Origin: Bacteroidota bacterium
GTDB taxonomy: Bacteria > Bacteroidota > Bacteroidia > Bacteroidales > Tenuifilaceae
Length of the DNA stretch: 13,239 bases
Reading direction: 5' to 3'
Assembly (NCBI GenBank): GCA_023406715.1
Contig: JAEXVC010000208.1
Coordinates: 1 to 13,239, forward strand
The notes beneath the pieces were generated by a model. That model did not search any database, had not been told where the DNA came from, and was given only the letters and a program-made list of their open reading frames with translations. A program made the translations under genes and the position numbers. This document shows positions 1 through 6,297 of this stretch, piece after piece (position 1 is the stretch's first letter; each line of letters opens with the position of its first letter).

Positions 1-468
1 CTCCGAGGCTCCTTGGATTAGGAAAAATCCCAAAACGCTAAGAATTGATAGCACAGAGTATATGTTGAAATTGAAGGAGTAAACAATGTTTGCTTTAGAT
101 GACGATGCAACTATTATAAACGATACCGACAGTAATAGCAAGCCAATAATTACACCTTTGGTATAATCGCGGAGTTTTCGTCTTCCAAAAAATCCTAGCG
201 AGGCGAATGAGCGTTTCTCTACGAACTTTGCGTATAGCCACACAAATACAATAAAAAACACAAACTGTAAAAGGTTGGCAATTAGTTCTGGAAGTTCATA
301 ACCCAATCCTTTAAATGTCATTATAAAAATAGCAGAGGTAATTAATGTGGCAAAAAGAATCCCTAGAAAGGCTACAAACGTAATCCCTCCATGAATTCGC
401 TCCATATTCAAAGACTCTGAATAGAGTTTATTTTCCTTACTGAATGGCCAAAGTATCGATTTTGTCAT
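1..468 (-). CDS. CPBP-family intramembrane metalloprotease, N-terminal part (cut by window edge)
   Basis: The frame is open from an ATG at 468 to the first base of the window, giving 156 residues with no stop. The translation is strongly hydrophobic, with likely membrane helices near residues 28-50, 63-83, 104-121 and 136-153. It contains the RSFASLGF segment (86-93), typical of CPBP (CAAX protease/bacteriocin-processing, Abi) proteins just before the catalytic core. The last residues seen are QGASE, which fits the start of the family's glutamate motif EExxxR, so the catalytic part would lie outside the window. Family members cleave membrane substrates or take part in bacteriocin self-immunity; the substrate here is unknown. 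It is divergent from ubiX. The family call is inferred from the N-terminal half only. Confidence 0.72.
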   Translation of the reverse strand, partial: MTKSILWPFSKENKLYSESLNMERIHGGITFVAFLGILFATLITSAIFIMTFKGLGYELPELIANLLQFVFFIVFVWLYAKFVEKRSFASLGFFGRRKLRDYTKGVIIGLLLLSVSFIIVASSSKANIVYSFNFNIYSVLSILSVLGFFLIQGASE

Positions 469-494
469 TTTACTGATATTTTAAAGTACATTTG
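461..494 (+). promoter_or_regulatory. Candidate promoter for ubiX
   Basis: TACATTTG at 487-494 matches the Bacteroidota -7 consensus TAnnTTTG exactly. A TTTG at 461-464 could serve as the -33 element with 22 bp spacing, slightly long. Transcription would start near 501, giving ubiX a leader of about 80 bases. The -33 box overlaps the start codon of the divergent CPBP gene. Confidence 0.35.
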
Positions 495-584
495 TGAATA
501 GGACCAAAATATAGCAATAAAGTTACACTTACGTTTCAACATTGTAAAAATATGGTTGTTATATTGTTTTAAATTGCTGAGTTG

Positions 585-1151
585 ATGTCGAAAAAAGTAA
601 TAGTGGCCGTTACTGGCGCGAGTGGTTCAATTTATTCTCAAAAGTTGATTGAGCAAATGCTTGTGCATAGCGATAAATTCAAAGAAATAGCACTGATATT
701 CTCCGAAAATGGTAGTAAGGTTTGGGAATATGAACTGGGTAATATTCCTTCCTTTCCAAAACCTGTAGTTGTTTACGAAAATACCAATATGTTTTCGCCA
801 GTGGCATCGGGCTCTGCCGCTTACGATACTATGATTGTTGTGCCCTGCACAATGGGGACGCTTGGCAGAATAGCAACGGGCACAAGTCCCGACCTTATTT
901 GCCGAGCAGCCGATGTTATGCTTAAGGAGCGTCGCAAGTTGATACTTGTTCCGCGCGAGTTGCCCTACAGCCTAATCCATATCGAGAATATGAGAACAGT
1001 AACCCTTGCTGGGGGAATAATGCTACCTGCAAGTCCCTCATTCTATAGTCTTCCAAAAAATATCGATGAATTGGTTTTAACCGTGGTTAACCGAATTCTG
1101 GATGTTGTTGGAATTGAAACGAACCACTACAGGTGGGGCGATACGAAGTGA
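585..1151 (+). CDS. ubiX: Flavin prenyltransferase UbiX
   Basis: UbiX joins dimethylallyl phosphate to reduced FMN, making the prenylated FMN cofactor used by UbiD-type decarboxylases. The 188 residues match the usual family length of about 190. Visible family signatures are the N-terminal nucleotide-binding loop TGASGSIYS (10-18), SGSAAYDTMIVVPCTMGTL (75-93), LVPRELP (121-127) with its conserved Arg, PSFY (151-154), and a C-terminal RW pair (183-184). The ATG at 585 is preferred; the TTG at 582 immediately before it would add one residue. No UbiD partner lies in the window. In Bacteroidota the likely client is a UbiD-like decarboxylase, possibly in menaquinone synthesis, but that is inference. 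The gene stands alone, divergent from the CPBP gene and convergent with the comF-type gene. Confidence 0.93.
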   Translation: MSKKVIVAVTGASGSIYSQKLIEQMLVHSDKFKEIALIFSENGSKVWEYELGNIPSFPKPVVVYENTNMFSPVASGSAAYDTMIVVPCTMGTLGRIATGTSPDLICRAADVMLKERRKLILVPRELPYSLIHIENMRTVTLAGGIMLPASPSFYSLPKNIDELVLTVVNRILDVVGIETNHYRWGDTK

Positions 1152-1183
1152 ATTTTGAACAATGAATAACAAATGATGATTTT

Positions 1184-1207
1184 TAAGTTATTTTACTTAA
1201 TAACTTA
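1184..1207. terminator. AT-rich hairpin between convergent ubiX and comF-type gene
   Basis: TAAGTTATT (1184-1192) and AATAACTTA (1199-1207) form a perfect 9-bp inverted repeat around a 6-base loop. It sits in the 71-bp gap between two converging genes, where a shared terminator is expected. The stem has one G-C pair and neither side has a long T run, so it would be a weak terminator. Confidence 0.35.
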
Positions 1208-1222
1208 TTAGCCCAATGCCCC

Positions 1223-1924
1223 CTACAGGTTATATGCATAAGCCAAAGTCCCAATGCTTACTTTAGATGATGTTCCAGATAAAATAGTATTTGCGCAAAC
1301 CTCTAGCGTAGCACCTGTTGTTACAACATCATCCACAAGAAGTACGTGTTTATTTTCAACTTTCTCGGGGTTGATAATGGTAAAAGCCTCCGAAACATTT
1401 TTCACCCGCTCCTCGCGGGTTTTCTTGGTTTGGGTTTGAGTATACTGGTTACGGATTAGTACATCGGTTATTACAGGAATGCCCATTCCTTTGGATAGTC
1501 CATCGGCGATCTTTTCCGCTTGGTTATACCCTCGTTCCTTAAATCGTTTAGGGTGTAATGGTACAGGAATAATTGCATCGATGGATGAGTATATTTCCGA
1601 TTTTTTCAGTTCATATCCGAACTCCTCGCCTAGTTTAACGCCAATATCGTAGCGTCCGGTGTACTTGAGTTGATGAAGTAGTTTACGGTATCGACTGCCC
1701 TTTGCAAAAAAGAAAAAGGAGCAGGCGTTCTCAACGTTCACCCTGCCCCAAAATATTTTTGCTACCTGATTATCCGTAGAATTCCAGTAGCGTGTACGTG
1801 GTAAATGGTACAGGCACGATGTGCAGATAACCTTTTCGCCCCGAACAAGCCCGTTGTGGCAAATTGGGCAAATATTGGGATAAAAAAGGTTTAGAAAATC
1901 CGTTAGCACCCGTGCGATGCCCAT
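1223..1924 (-). CDS. ComF family phosphoribosyltransferase-like protein
   Basis: This 233-residue protein has the full ComF/GntX layout. Near the N-terminus is a probable zinc-binding cluster with C19, C22, C34 and C37 (CPIC...CTSC). It is followed by PVPLHPKRFKERGYNQ (120-135), a hallmark of the family, and a PRPP-binding loop VLLVDDVVTTGAT (194-206) of type I phosphoribosyltransferases. Relatives take part in DNA uptake or handling in competent bacteria (ComFC) and are widespread in non-competent species with unclear roles. It is the last gene of the probable DUF2461-rlpA-DUF2147-comF operon, starting 5 bp after the DUF2147 stop codon. ATG start at 1924. The family is clear; whether it acts in natural transformation cannot be told from sequence. 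Confidence 0.88.
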   Translation of the reverse strand: MGIARVLTDFLNLFYPNICPICHNGLVRGEKVICTSCLYHLPRTRYWNSTDNQVAKIFWGRVNVENACSFFFFAKGSRYRKLLHQLKYTGRYDIGVKLGEEFGYELKKSEIYSSIDAIIPVPLHPKRFKERGYNQAEKIADGLSKGMGIPVITDVLIRNQYTQTQTKKTREERVKNVSEAFTIINPEKVENKHVLLVDDVVTTGATLEVCANTILSGTSSKVSIGTLAYAYNL

Positions 1925-1929
1925 GACTA

Positions 1930-2373
1930 TTACTTATCGAGGGTCCAAACAACCTCTTTGCCAATAAGAGAGAACCCAATGTAGCCCTTAACGTGAAGTT
2001 TTTCATAGTTATTATCCTCGAACCACATCAGGCACTTATAGGTTTTACCCTCCTTGGGGTCGTAAATTTTACCATCAACCCACTCTTTATCCTTTTGGTT
2101 GTATGTAAAGCCATCGAGTAGGCGCAATCCCATAATTGGGCGCGATTGTAGCTTTACATCAGGGTTCTTATCGTCAACTTTGGGTTTTCCATTCTTGTTG
2201 GGCTCACGTAACCACGATATTTCTCCGTTGAATTTCCCTTTAGCATCCTTGCTAATGGTTACCTTGGAGTCACCGTACTGTGTAAGCCAAGTGCCCATAA
2301 CTTTACTTTCTTCTTGAGCAAAAACAGCAAATGCAAATAGCATTGTAACCGATAGAACAAATAGTTTTCTCAT
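1930..2373 (-). CDS. DUF2147 domain secreted protein
   Basis: The chosen ATG at 2373 gives 147 residues that begin with a clear Sec signal peptide (MRKLF, a hydrophobic core, then AVFA before QEE; cleavage likely after residue 19). An in-frame ATG at 2436 would put 21 polar residues before it and is less likely. The mature part has the DUF2147 pattern: GTWLT near the start (27-31), KFNGEISWL (47-55), LLDGF (85-89), and GKIYDPKEGKTYKC (101-114) with MWF after it. The family forms a small beta-rich, lipocalin-like fold exported to the periplasm or outer membrane; its biochemical role is not established. It lies 69 bp after the rlpA-type gene and 5 bp before the comF-type gene, so co-transcription is likely. 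Confidence 0.85.
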   Translation of the reverse strand: MRKLFVLSVTMLFAFAVFAQEESKVMGTWLTQYGDSKVTISKDAKGKFNGEISWLREPNKNGKPKVDDKNPDVKLQSRPIMGLRLLDGFTYNQKDKEWVDGKIYDPKEGKTYKCLMWFEDNNYEKLHVKGYIGFSLIGKEVVWTLDK

Positions 2374-2442
2374 AGTATTAAGTTGGTTGGTTAATCTATT
2401 TAGTTCAATATTACAAAAAAAGTTGATAGGTAGCACTCGATG

Positions 2443-3225
2443 CTACTCCTTTAGCTCCACAATAAAGCTATCCTTGTAAACTTTGGCAATCTTTTCCTTT
2501 GCAGTTTCAGCCTCTTTTCTGTTGCTGAAGGAGCCAACCATCAAGCGGTATATTTTTTCGCCATTAATAGTAGTTACTTGAATTTTAGTCTCCTTCTTAG
2601 TGGTATTCTGGATGTCGGCAGCAATTCTAAGCACATTAACCAACTCTTTGTAGCTTCCTATTTGTATGGAAAAGCCTTTTGCTTCCGATGTTTCAACCTT
2701 CAAGGTGAAAAGCTCCGTTTCCTTTTTCTTTTCCTCGACCTTCTCTGTGGTCTCAGTTTTTTTAGTTATAGCAGTTTCCTTTTCCACCTTGGGTTGATTT
2801 GTAACCACGGGGATTTCTGGTTTTTGAGATTGTTGAACCGGCTCTGCTTTTTGGATACTATAGCCATTGTTATCAACCACCTCAATGCTAACCTTAACGG
2901 CTCCCTTACCAACCATTCCAAGACGCTCGGCTACAGATTGGCTAACATCCACTATGCGGTCGGGAACAAATGGGCCACGGTCATTAACGCGCACTATAGC
3001 TGTGGTATTATTTTCCAAATTGGTAATTTTAACCAAAGCGCCAAAGGGGATTGACATGTGGGAGCAGGTTGCCTTTTTGTGGCTAAACCTCTCGCCCGAG
3101 GCTGTTGTACGCCCCTCAAACTCATTGGCATAGTACGATGCCATTCCCTCCTGTGTAAATCCAACCTGAGCGTTGGCATTAAAACTCAGCAAAACAATAA
3201 GCGATAAACCCAATAATAATTTCAT
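2443..3225 (-). CDS. rlpA: RlpA-like septal ring lytic transglycosylase with C-terminal SPOR domain
   Basis: The 260-residue protein begins with a signal peptide (hydrophobic 3-15, ANA then QV; cleavage near residue 19) and lacks a lipobox, so it is probably a soluble periplasmic form. Residues 26-118 are the RlpA double-psi beta-barrel: ASYYANEF, TTASGERF, H56, IPFGALVKITNL and VRVNDRGPF. A Lys/Glu/Thr-rich linker (about 119-183) leads to a SPOR domain (about 184-258, starting GFSIQIGSY), which in other proteins binds denuded peptidoglycan at division sites. By alignment with the Pseudomonas aeruginosa enzyme, E45, H56 and D82 match the catalytic or conserved residues E120, H131 and D157, but S48 takes the place of D123. 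Enzyme activity is therefore probable rather than certain. It starts 25 bp after the DUF2461 gene. Confidence 0.88.
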   Translation of the reverse strand: MKLLLGLSLIVLLSFNANAQVGFTQEGMASYYANEFEGRTTASGERFSHKKATCSHMSIPFGALVKITNLENNTTAIVRVNDRGPFVPDRIVDVSQSVAERLGMVGKGAVKVSIEVVDNNGYSIQKAEPVQQSQKPEIPVVTNQPKVEKETAITKKTETTEKVEEKKKETELFTLKVETSEAKGFSIQIGSYKELVNVLRIAADIQNTTKKETKIQVTTINGEKIYRLMVGSFSNRKEAETAKEKIAKVYKDSFIVELKE

Positions 3226-3250
3226 AACTCAAAATTTTAATATCCAATGT

Positions 3251-3916
3251 TTACTTTATGGCTCTATTCAAAAATGCAATAAGCGGATACATTTCACGGT
3301 AAACACTCAAAGCATGTTCCAGAATGTTTGGTTTTAGCAATTCGCTATTGGAAAGTTCGTGGAAAGGGGTAATGTGTTTTAACTTAAGGAACTCATCAAC
3401 TTTAGAGCCAGGCTCAAATCCCCGGGGAAGTTTTTTCAGTTTCTCGGTTTCGTCGAAAACAAAGTATTTCTTGAAACTTTTGGACTCAACAATTTTTAAA
3501 AACTCGTCCTCGTTATCCGATATCTCTTCGCGTATCCTTTTCATAATGTCGTTAGGAGCCATATAAATGCCACCCGATAGGAACGATGCGTTAGGCTCAA
3601 TGTGAAAGTAATAGCCCGCAAAGGGACTTTTACGACCACCAATGGCAATGTAGGCGCCAAGGTTTGTTTTGTATGGTTCCTTGTTGGGTGAAAACCTGAC
3701 ATCCCTGTAAATACGAAATAGGCAATCGGCAGGCTCAATTAAGCCCAAACTTTTATCGAACTCGTTTATCCCTGCAATTAGTTGTAGCAGAAGTTTTTTA
3801 AAATTATCGGTAGCTTGAGTGTAGCGGTTTTTATTTTCCTGAAACCACTCACGGTAGTTGTTATCCTTAAGTTCCGTTAGGAACTCAATGGTGGCTAGGT
3901 TTACTTGATTGTTCAT
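3251..3916 (-). CDS. DUF2461 / TIGR02453 family protein
   Basis: From the ATG at 3916 the protein has 221 residues, the normal length for this family. Family hallmarks are the N-terminal TIEFLTELKDNNYREWFQ (9-26) and the conserved RIYRDVRFSPNKEPYKTN (68-85), followed by a GYYFHIEP segment (101-108) and GGIYMAP (115-121). An in-frame ATG at 4006 would add 30 residues from AT-rich sequence that do not resemble the family, and it would lie upstream of a promoter-like element at 3931-3938; it is rejected. No biochemical function is established for the family and none can be read here. The protein has no signal peptide, so it is probably cytoplasmic, unlike the two exported proteins encoded after it in the same operon. 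Confidence 0.87.
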   Translation of the reverse strand: MNNQVNLATIEFLTELKDNNYREWFQENKNRYTQATDNFKKLLLQLIAGINEFDKSLGLIEPADCLFRIYRDVRFSPNKEPYKTNLGAYIAIGGRKSPFAGYYFHIEPNASFLSGGIYMAPNDIMKRIREEISDNEDEFLKIVESKSFKKYFVFDETEKLKKLPRGFEPGSKVDEFLKLKHITPFHELSNSELLKPNILEHALSVYREMYPLIAFLNRAIK

Positions 3917-3930
3917 GGTTGCATTTTTTT

Positions 3931-3938
3931 CAAAAGTA
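3931..3938 (-). promoter_or_regulatory. Candidate -7 element for the DUF2461-rlpA-DUF2147-comF operon
   Basis: On the minus strand this reads TACTTTTG, an exact match to the Bacteroidota -7 consensus TAnnTTTG. Transcription would start near 3924, about 8 bases before the ATG at 3916. No good TTTG -33 box is seen at the expected distance, which lowers confidence. Confidence 0.33.
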
Positions 3939-4106
3939 GCACAAAAAAGTTGTTTTTTGTAAAGTGAATATAATTGTGTAATTGGTTTAATAAAAGCAAA
4001 ATTCAAGGTGTAAGTTTAAGGCATTTAAAATAATTGAGCAGAAAAATATGGTACCAAAGATTGAATGGTTAACATATAAGATTAGAGTTCCGCAAACAAT
4101 TTTAAC

Positions 4107-4114
4107 TAAATTTG
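4107..4114 (+). promoter_or_regulatory. Candidate -7 element for the dam-membrane protein-ABC genes
   Basis: TAAATTTG matches TAnnTTTG exactly. Transcription would begin near 4121, about 12 bases before the ATG at 4133. The alternative TTG start at 4112 lies inside this element, which argues for the ATG. The -33 region is not recognisable. Confidence 0.42.
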
Positions 4115-4132
4115 AAAACTGATATTAATAAT

Positions 4133-5119
4133 ATGACATTAAAAAAATATAAAATCCAAAAAGACAACTTTTCAAGTGATGAAGCCCCGTTTAATTCCAA
4201 GAATCTTTTAGTACATCCCTTCCTGAAATGGGCAGGAGGCAAAAGACAACTGCTTGAGAAGTTTCAAGAACTTTATCCTATCCAATTAAAACAAAAAAAA
4301 ATAACAACTTATTATGAACCCTTTTTGGGCAGTGGGGCTGTTTTTTTCAATATAGCCCAGAAGTTTGACATTAAAAGCGCTTATCTTTATGATATTAATG
4401 AAGAATTAGTACTCACTTACAAGGTAGTTCAGAAAGATGTTTCTAAACTTCTTGATTTTTTGTTTCGCTATCAAATAAATTACATAAAACTTAACAAAGA
4501 AAAGCGACAGGATTTTTTCTATGAACAGAGGAATATTTTCAACTCACAGCGTTTTAATATTGATTACAACACATACTCTGAACAATGGTTTCCAAGAGCG
4601 GCACAGCTTATTTTTCTAAACAGAACTTGTTTTAATGGACTTTATAGGGTTAACTCTAAGGGAGAATTTAACGTGCCTGTAGGCGACTATGTTAATCCGA
4701 TAATTTGTGACGAACAAAATTTATTAGCAGCTCATCAAATATTGCAAATAGCCGAGATTAAAAAAGCTGATTACAAGGAGGTTATCAACGATTTAAATGG
4801 ACAGTCGTTTATATATTTCGACCCACCATATAGACCGATTAGCAAAACTGCTAGTTTTAGTGCATACAGTAAGCATTCATTTGGTCATAATGAGCAAGTT
4901 GATCTTGCAAATCTATTTAGGCTACTCGACAAGAAAGGGATGCAGTTAATGTTGAGCAATTCTGATCCAAAGAATATTGATCCAAGTGATAATTTTTTTG
5001 ATGAAATCTATAACGATTTCAACATTACAAGAGTCCCTGCAAGGCGAATGATAAATTCCGATTCCACTAAACGTGGGATAATTAATGAGATAGTTGTTAC
5101 AAATTATTCGATATCGTAA
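4133..5119 (+). CDS. Dam-type DNA adenine (N6) methyltransferase
   Basis: This 328-residue protein is a class alpha (D12) N6-adenine methylase, transferring methyl groups from S-adenosylmethionine to adenine in DNA. Motifs by residue: KWAGGKR (32-38); motif I EPFLGSGA (62-69) for AdoMet; NRTCFNGLYRV (163-173) and FNVPVGDY (179-186) in the target-recognition region; catalytic motif IV DPPY (230-233) followed by RPISKTASF. This set resembles GATC-modifying enzymes such as Dam and DpnM, so GATC is the likely but untested target. No restriction endonuclease is adjacent, so it looks solitary. The ATG at 4133 is chosen; a TTG at 4112 would add seven residues. The gene is richer in A+T than flanking genes (for example line 4441-4500 has 13 G+C in 60), which hints at acquisition. 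A 23-bp gap separates it from the next gene. Confidence 0.9.
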   Translation: MTLKKYKIQKDNFSSDEAPFNSKNLLVHPFLKWAGGKRQLLEKFQELYPIQLKQKKITTYYEPFLGSGAVFFNIAQKFDIKSAYLYDINEELVLTYKVVQKDVSKLLDFLFRYQINYIKLNKEKRQDFFYEQRNIFNSQRFNIDYNTYSEQWFPRAAQLIFLNRTCFNGLYRVNSKGEFNVPVGDYVNPIICDEQNLLAAHQILQIAEIKKADYKEVINDLNGQSFIYFDPPYRPISKTASFSAYSKHSFGHNEQVDLANLFRLLDKKGMQLMLSNSDPKNIDPSDNFFDEIYNDFNITRVPARRMINSDSTKRGIINEIVVTNYSIS

Positions 5120-5142
5120 AGATTTTAAAAAACTCTTAACAA

Positions 5143-5433
5143 ATGAATTTTTTAAAAGCAGTAGCTATTTTCTATCAAAAGTTGATTATTCCGACTTTGT
5201 TATTTTCTATAATAATTAACCTCTTTGGTGCATTTGTGGTTGGCTCATTTTCTTTTAAAACCCTTGGGATATCCTATGTTCTGCTTGGATTGTTATTTCA
5301 ATTTCTTATATACGAAATAGGCTACCCCGAGGAGTATTATTTTTACTTTAACCTAGGTTTGAATAAATATGTTCTTTGGCTTTCGAACCTCGTTATAGGT
5401 TTGACAATTGGAATCGTTATATCTCTTTTATGA
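5143..5433 (+). CDS. Small three-helix membrane protein, probable partner of the ABC ATPase
   Basis: The 96-residue product is almost wholly hydrophobic, with probable membrane helices near residues 12-35, 40-60 and 77-96, and a short polar loop rich in Tyr and Glu (around 58-68, YPEEYYFYF). I do not recognise a named family. Its stop codon overlaps the start codon of the ABC ATPase gene in ATGA (5430-5433), which suggests coupled translation and a shared complex. It is too short to be a standard ABC permease, which normally has about six helices, so if it is the membrane partner it would have to form oligomers or recruit another permease. It begins 23 bp after the dam gene. That it is a real gene rests on the tight packing, hydrophobic pattern and coupling. 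Confidence 0.72.
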   Translation: MNFLKAVAIFYQKLIIPTLLFSIIINLFGAFVVGSFSFKTLGISYVLLGLLFQFLIYEIGYPEEYYFYFNLGLNKYVLWLSNLVIGLTIGIVISLL

Positions 5434-6092
5434 GTGGATTACACGTTGATAGTGTTATAAAAAGTTTTGATAATCGGCAGGTATTAACCGATATATTTTT
5501 GGCTTGTGAACGGGGCGAAATTATTGGTTTGCTTGGCAGGAATGGAACCGGAAAGTCAACCCTTTTAAAGATTATTTTTGGCTCGCAGCAGGCCGAAAGG
5601 AAGTTTGTAAAGGTTGACGGAAGAATTGTGAATGGAATTTTTGGGAACAGTAAACAGGTTAACTACTTACCTCAACATAATTTTTTGCCGAGCCATGTGA
5701 ATGTTCAAAGAATAATTGAGGTTTTCTGCAGCAGGACTAATTCAGTTTTGGTTTCAAAGCACCATTTGATTGAACCAATGCTTAAACTGAAATATCGAGA
5801 ACTATCTGGAGGCGAAAAACGGATTCTGGAAATTTTTTTGATTGTTTACTCAAACTCAAAGTACACCTTAATTGATGAGCCCTTCAACGGCATTGCTCCT
5901 GTTTACAAGGATGAGATAAAACGAATAATTACAGAGCAATCTAGGCACAAAGGTTTTATAATTACTGACCACGATTATAGAAATGTCTTAGATGTTGCAA
6001 CTCGAATTATTATTATACACGATGGCGGTACAAAAGAGGTTAAGAGCAAAGAAGATTTAGTTGATTGGGGGTATATTCCTAAAGCAGTTTAA
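5430..6092 (+). CDS. ABC transporter-type ATP-binding protein
   Basis: From the ATG at 5430 the product has 220 residues, a single nucleotide-binding domain with nothing extra. All key motifs are present: Walker A GRNGTGKS (36-43), Q-loop Gln82 in YLPQHN, signature LSGGEK (125-130), Walker B YTLIDE (145-150) and the switch His181 in ITDHD. ATP binding and hydrolysis are therefore expected. The DEPFNGIAP and LSGGEKR segments recall LptB and branched-chain amino-acid type ATPases, but the substrate is unknown. It overlaps the preceding 96-residue membrane protein gene by four bases (ATGA), so the two are probably made together. An in-frame ATG at 5376 lies inside the upstream gene and adds residues that do not fit an ABC domain; it is rejected. 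Confidence 0.88.
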   Translation: MSGLHVDSVIKSFDNRQVLTDIFLACERGEIIGLLGRNGTGKSTLLKIIFGSQQAERKFVKVDGRIVNGIFGNSKQVNYLPQHNFLPSHVNVQRIIEVFCSRTNSVLVSKHHLIEPMLKLKYRELSGGEKRILEIFLIVYSNSKYTLIDEPFNGIAPVYKDEIKRIITEQSRHKGFIITDHDYRNVLDVATRIIIIHDGGTKEVKSKEDLVDWGYIPKAV

Positions 6093-6110
6093 ATTGTTGG
6101 TGCAAACAAA

Positions 6111-6141
6111 AAGCACTTACAGGGTTGCTTTGTAAGTGCTT
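6111..6141 (-). terminator. Intrinsic terminator downstream of tRNA-Lys
   Basis: AAGCACTTACA (6111-6121) and TGTAAGTGCTT (6131-6141) form a perfect 11-bp stem with a 9-base loop. On the minus strand the stem is followed by TTTTTGTTTG (counting the Ts at the foot of the stem), as expected of an intrinsic terminator for the tRNA transcript, whose CCA end lies 7 bases upstream. On the plus strand it follows the ABC gene stop by 18 bases but lacks a T tract after the stem, so it works best on the minus strand. Confidence 0.75.
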
Positions 6142-6148
6142 GATTGTG

Positions 6149-6224
6149 TGGTCGGCTCGGAGAGGATCGAACTCTCGACCCCATGATTAAGAGTCACGTG
6201 CTCTACCAGCTGAGCTACGAGCCG
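6149..6224 (-). tRNA. tRNA-Lys (anticodon CTT), CCA encoded
   Basis: The minus strand folds into a full cloverleaf: acceptor stem CGGCTCG/CGAGCCG (7 bp), D stem GCTC/GAGC with GG in the loop, anticodon stem CGTGA/TCATG with loop CTCTTAA, five-base variable loop GGGTC, and T stem GAGAG/CTCTC with loop TTCGATC. The loop places anticodon CTT at positions 34-36, reading lysine codon AAG. The body is 73 bases (6152-6224), and the next three bases read CCA, so the 3' end is encoded. The gene has its own candidate promoter at 6241-6270 and a terminator at 6111-6141, so it appears to be a single-tRNA transcript between the ABC gene and glmS. Confidence 0.96.
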
Positions 6225-6240
6225 ATTTTTAAAGAGGACA

Positions 6241-6270
6241 CAAATTTAATCCTTATTTTATTTTGTCAAA
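6241..6270 (-). promoter_or_regulatory. Candidate promoter of tRNA-Lys
   Basis: On the minus strand the -7 element reads TAAATTTG (6248-6241), an exact match to TAnnTTTG, and a TTTG -33 box lies at 6270-6267 with 18 bp between. Transcription would start near 6234, ten bases before the mature tRNA 5' end. Both boxes and the spacing fit the Bacteroidota consensus, making this the best promoter in the window. Confidence 0.6.
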
Positions 6271-6277
6271 ATAAAAT
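6255..6277. repeat. 23-base AT-rich palindrome between glmS and tRNA-Lys
   Basis: ATTTTATTTTG (6255-6265) and CAAAATAAAAT (6267-6277) are perfect inverted copies around a single central T. The palindrome starts 20 bases after the glmS stop codon and covers the -33 box of the tRNA promoter. It could help end glmS transcripts, although a one-base loop is too tight and several central pairs would have to open; or it could bind a dimeric protein. Confidence 0.6.
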
Positions 6278-6297
6278 TAACCTTTTTTAGCGATAAT

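Noticed and set aside
2578..3133. Plus-strand open frames opposite the rlpA-type gene
   Set aside because: They have no recognisable motifs and run antisense to a well supported gene; they reflect its codon pattern.
4112..4132. TTG start of the dam gene, seven residues upstream of the ATG
   Set aside because: The TTG falls inside an exact TAnnTTTG promoter element, and the added residues do not extend any family motif. The ATG at 4133 is preferred.
5376..5429. Upstream in-frame start of the ABC ATPase
   Set aside because: It lies inside the coding sequence of the 96-residue membrane protein and adds residues that do not fit an ABC domain; the ATGA overlap gives a natural start at 5430.
4133..6092. 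Complete restriction-modification or defence system around the Dam enzyme
   Set aside because: No endonuclease, helicase or toxin-like gene is adjacent; the neighbours are a small membrane protein and an ABC ATPase with no known defence signature.
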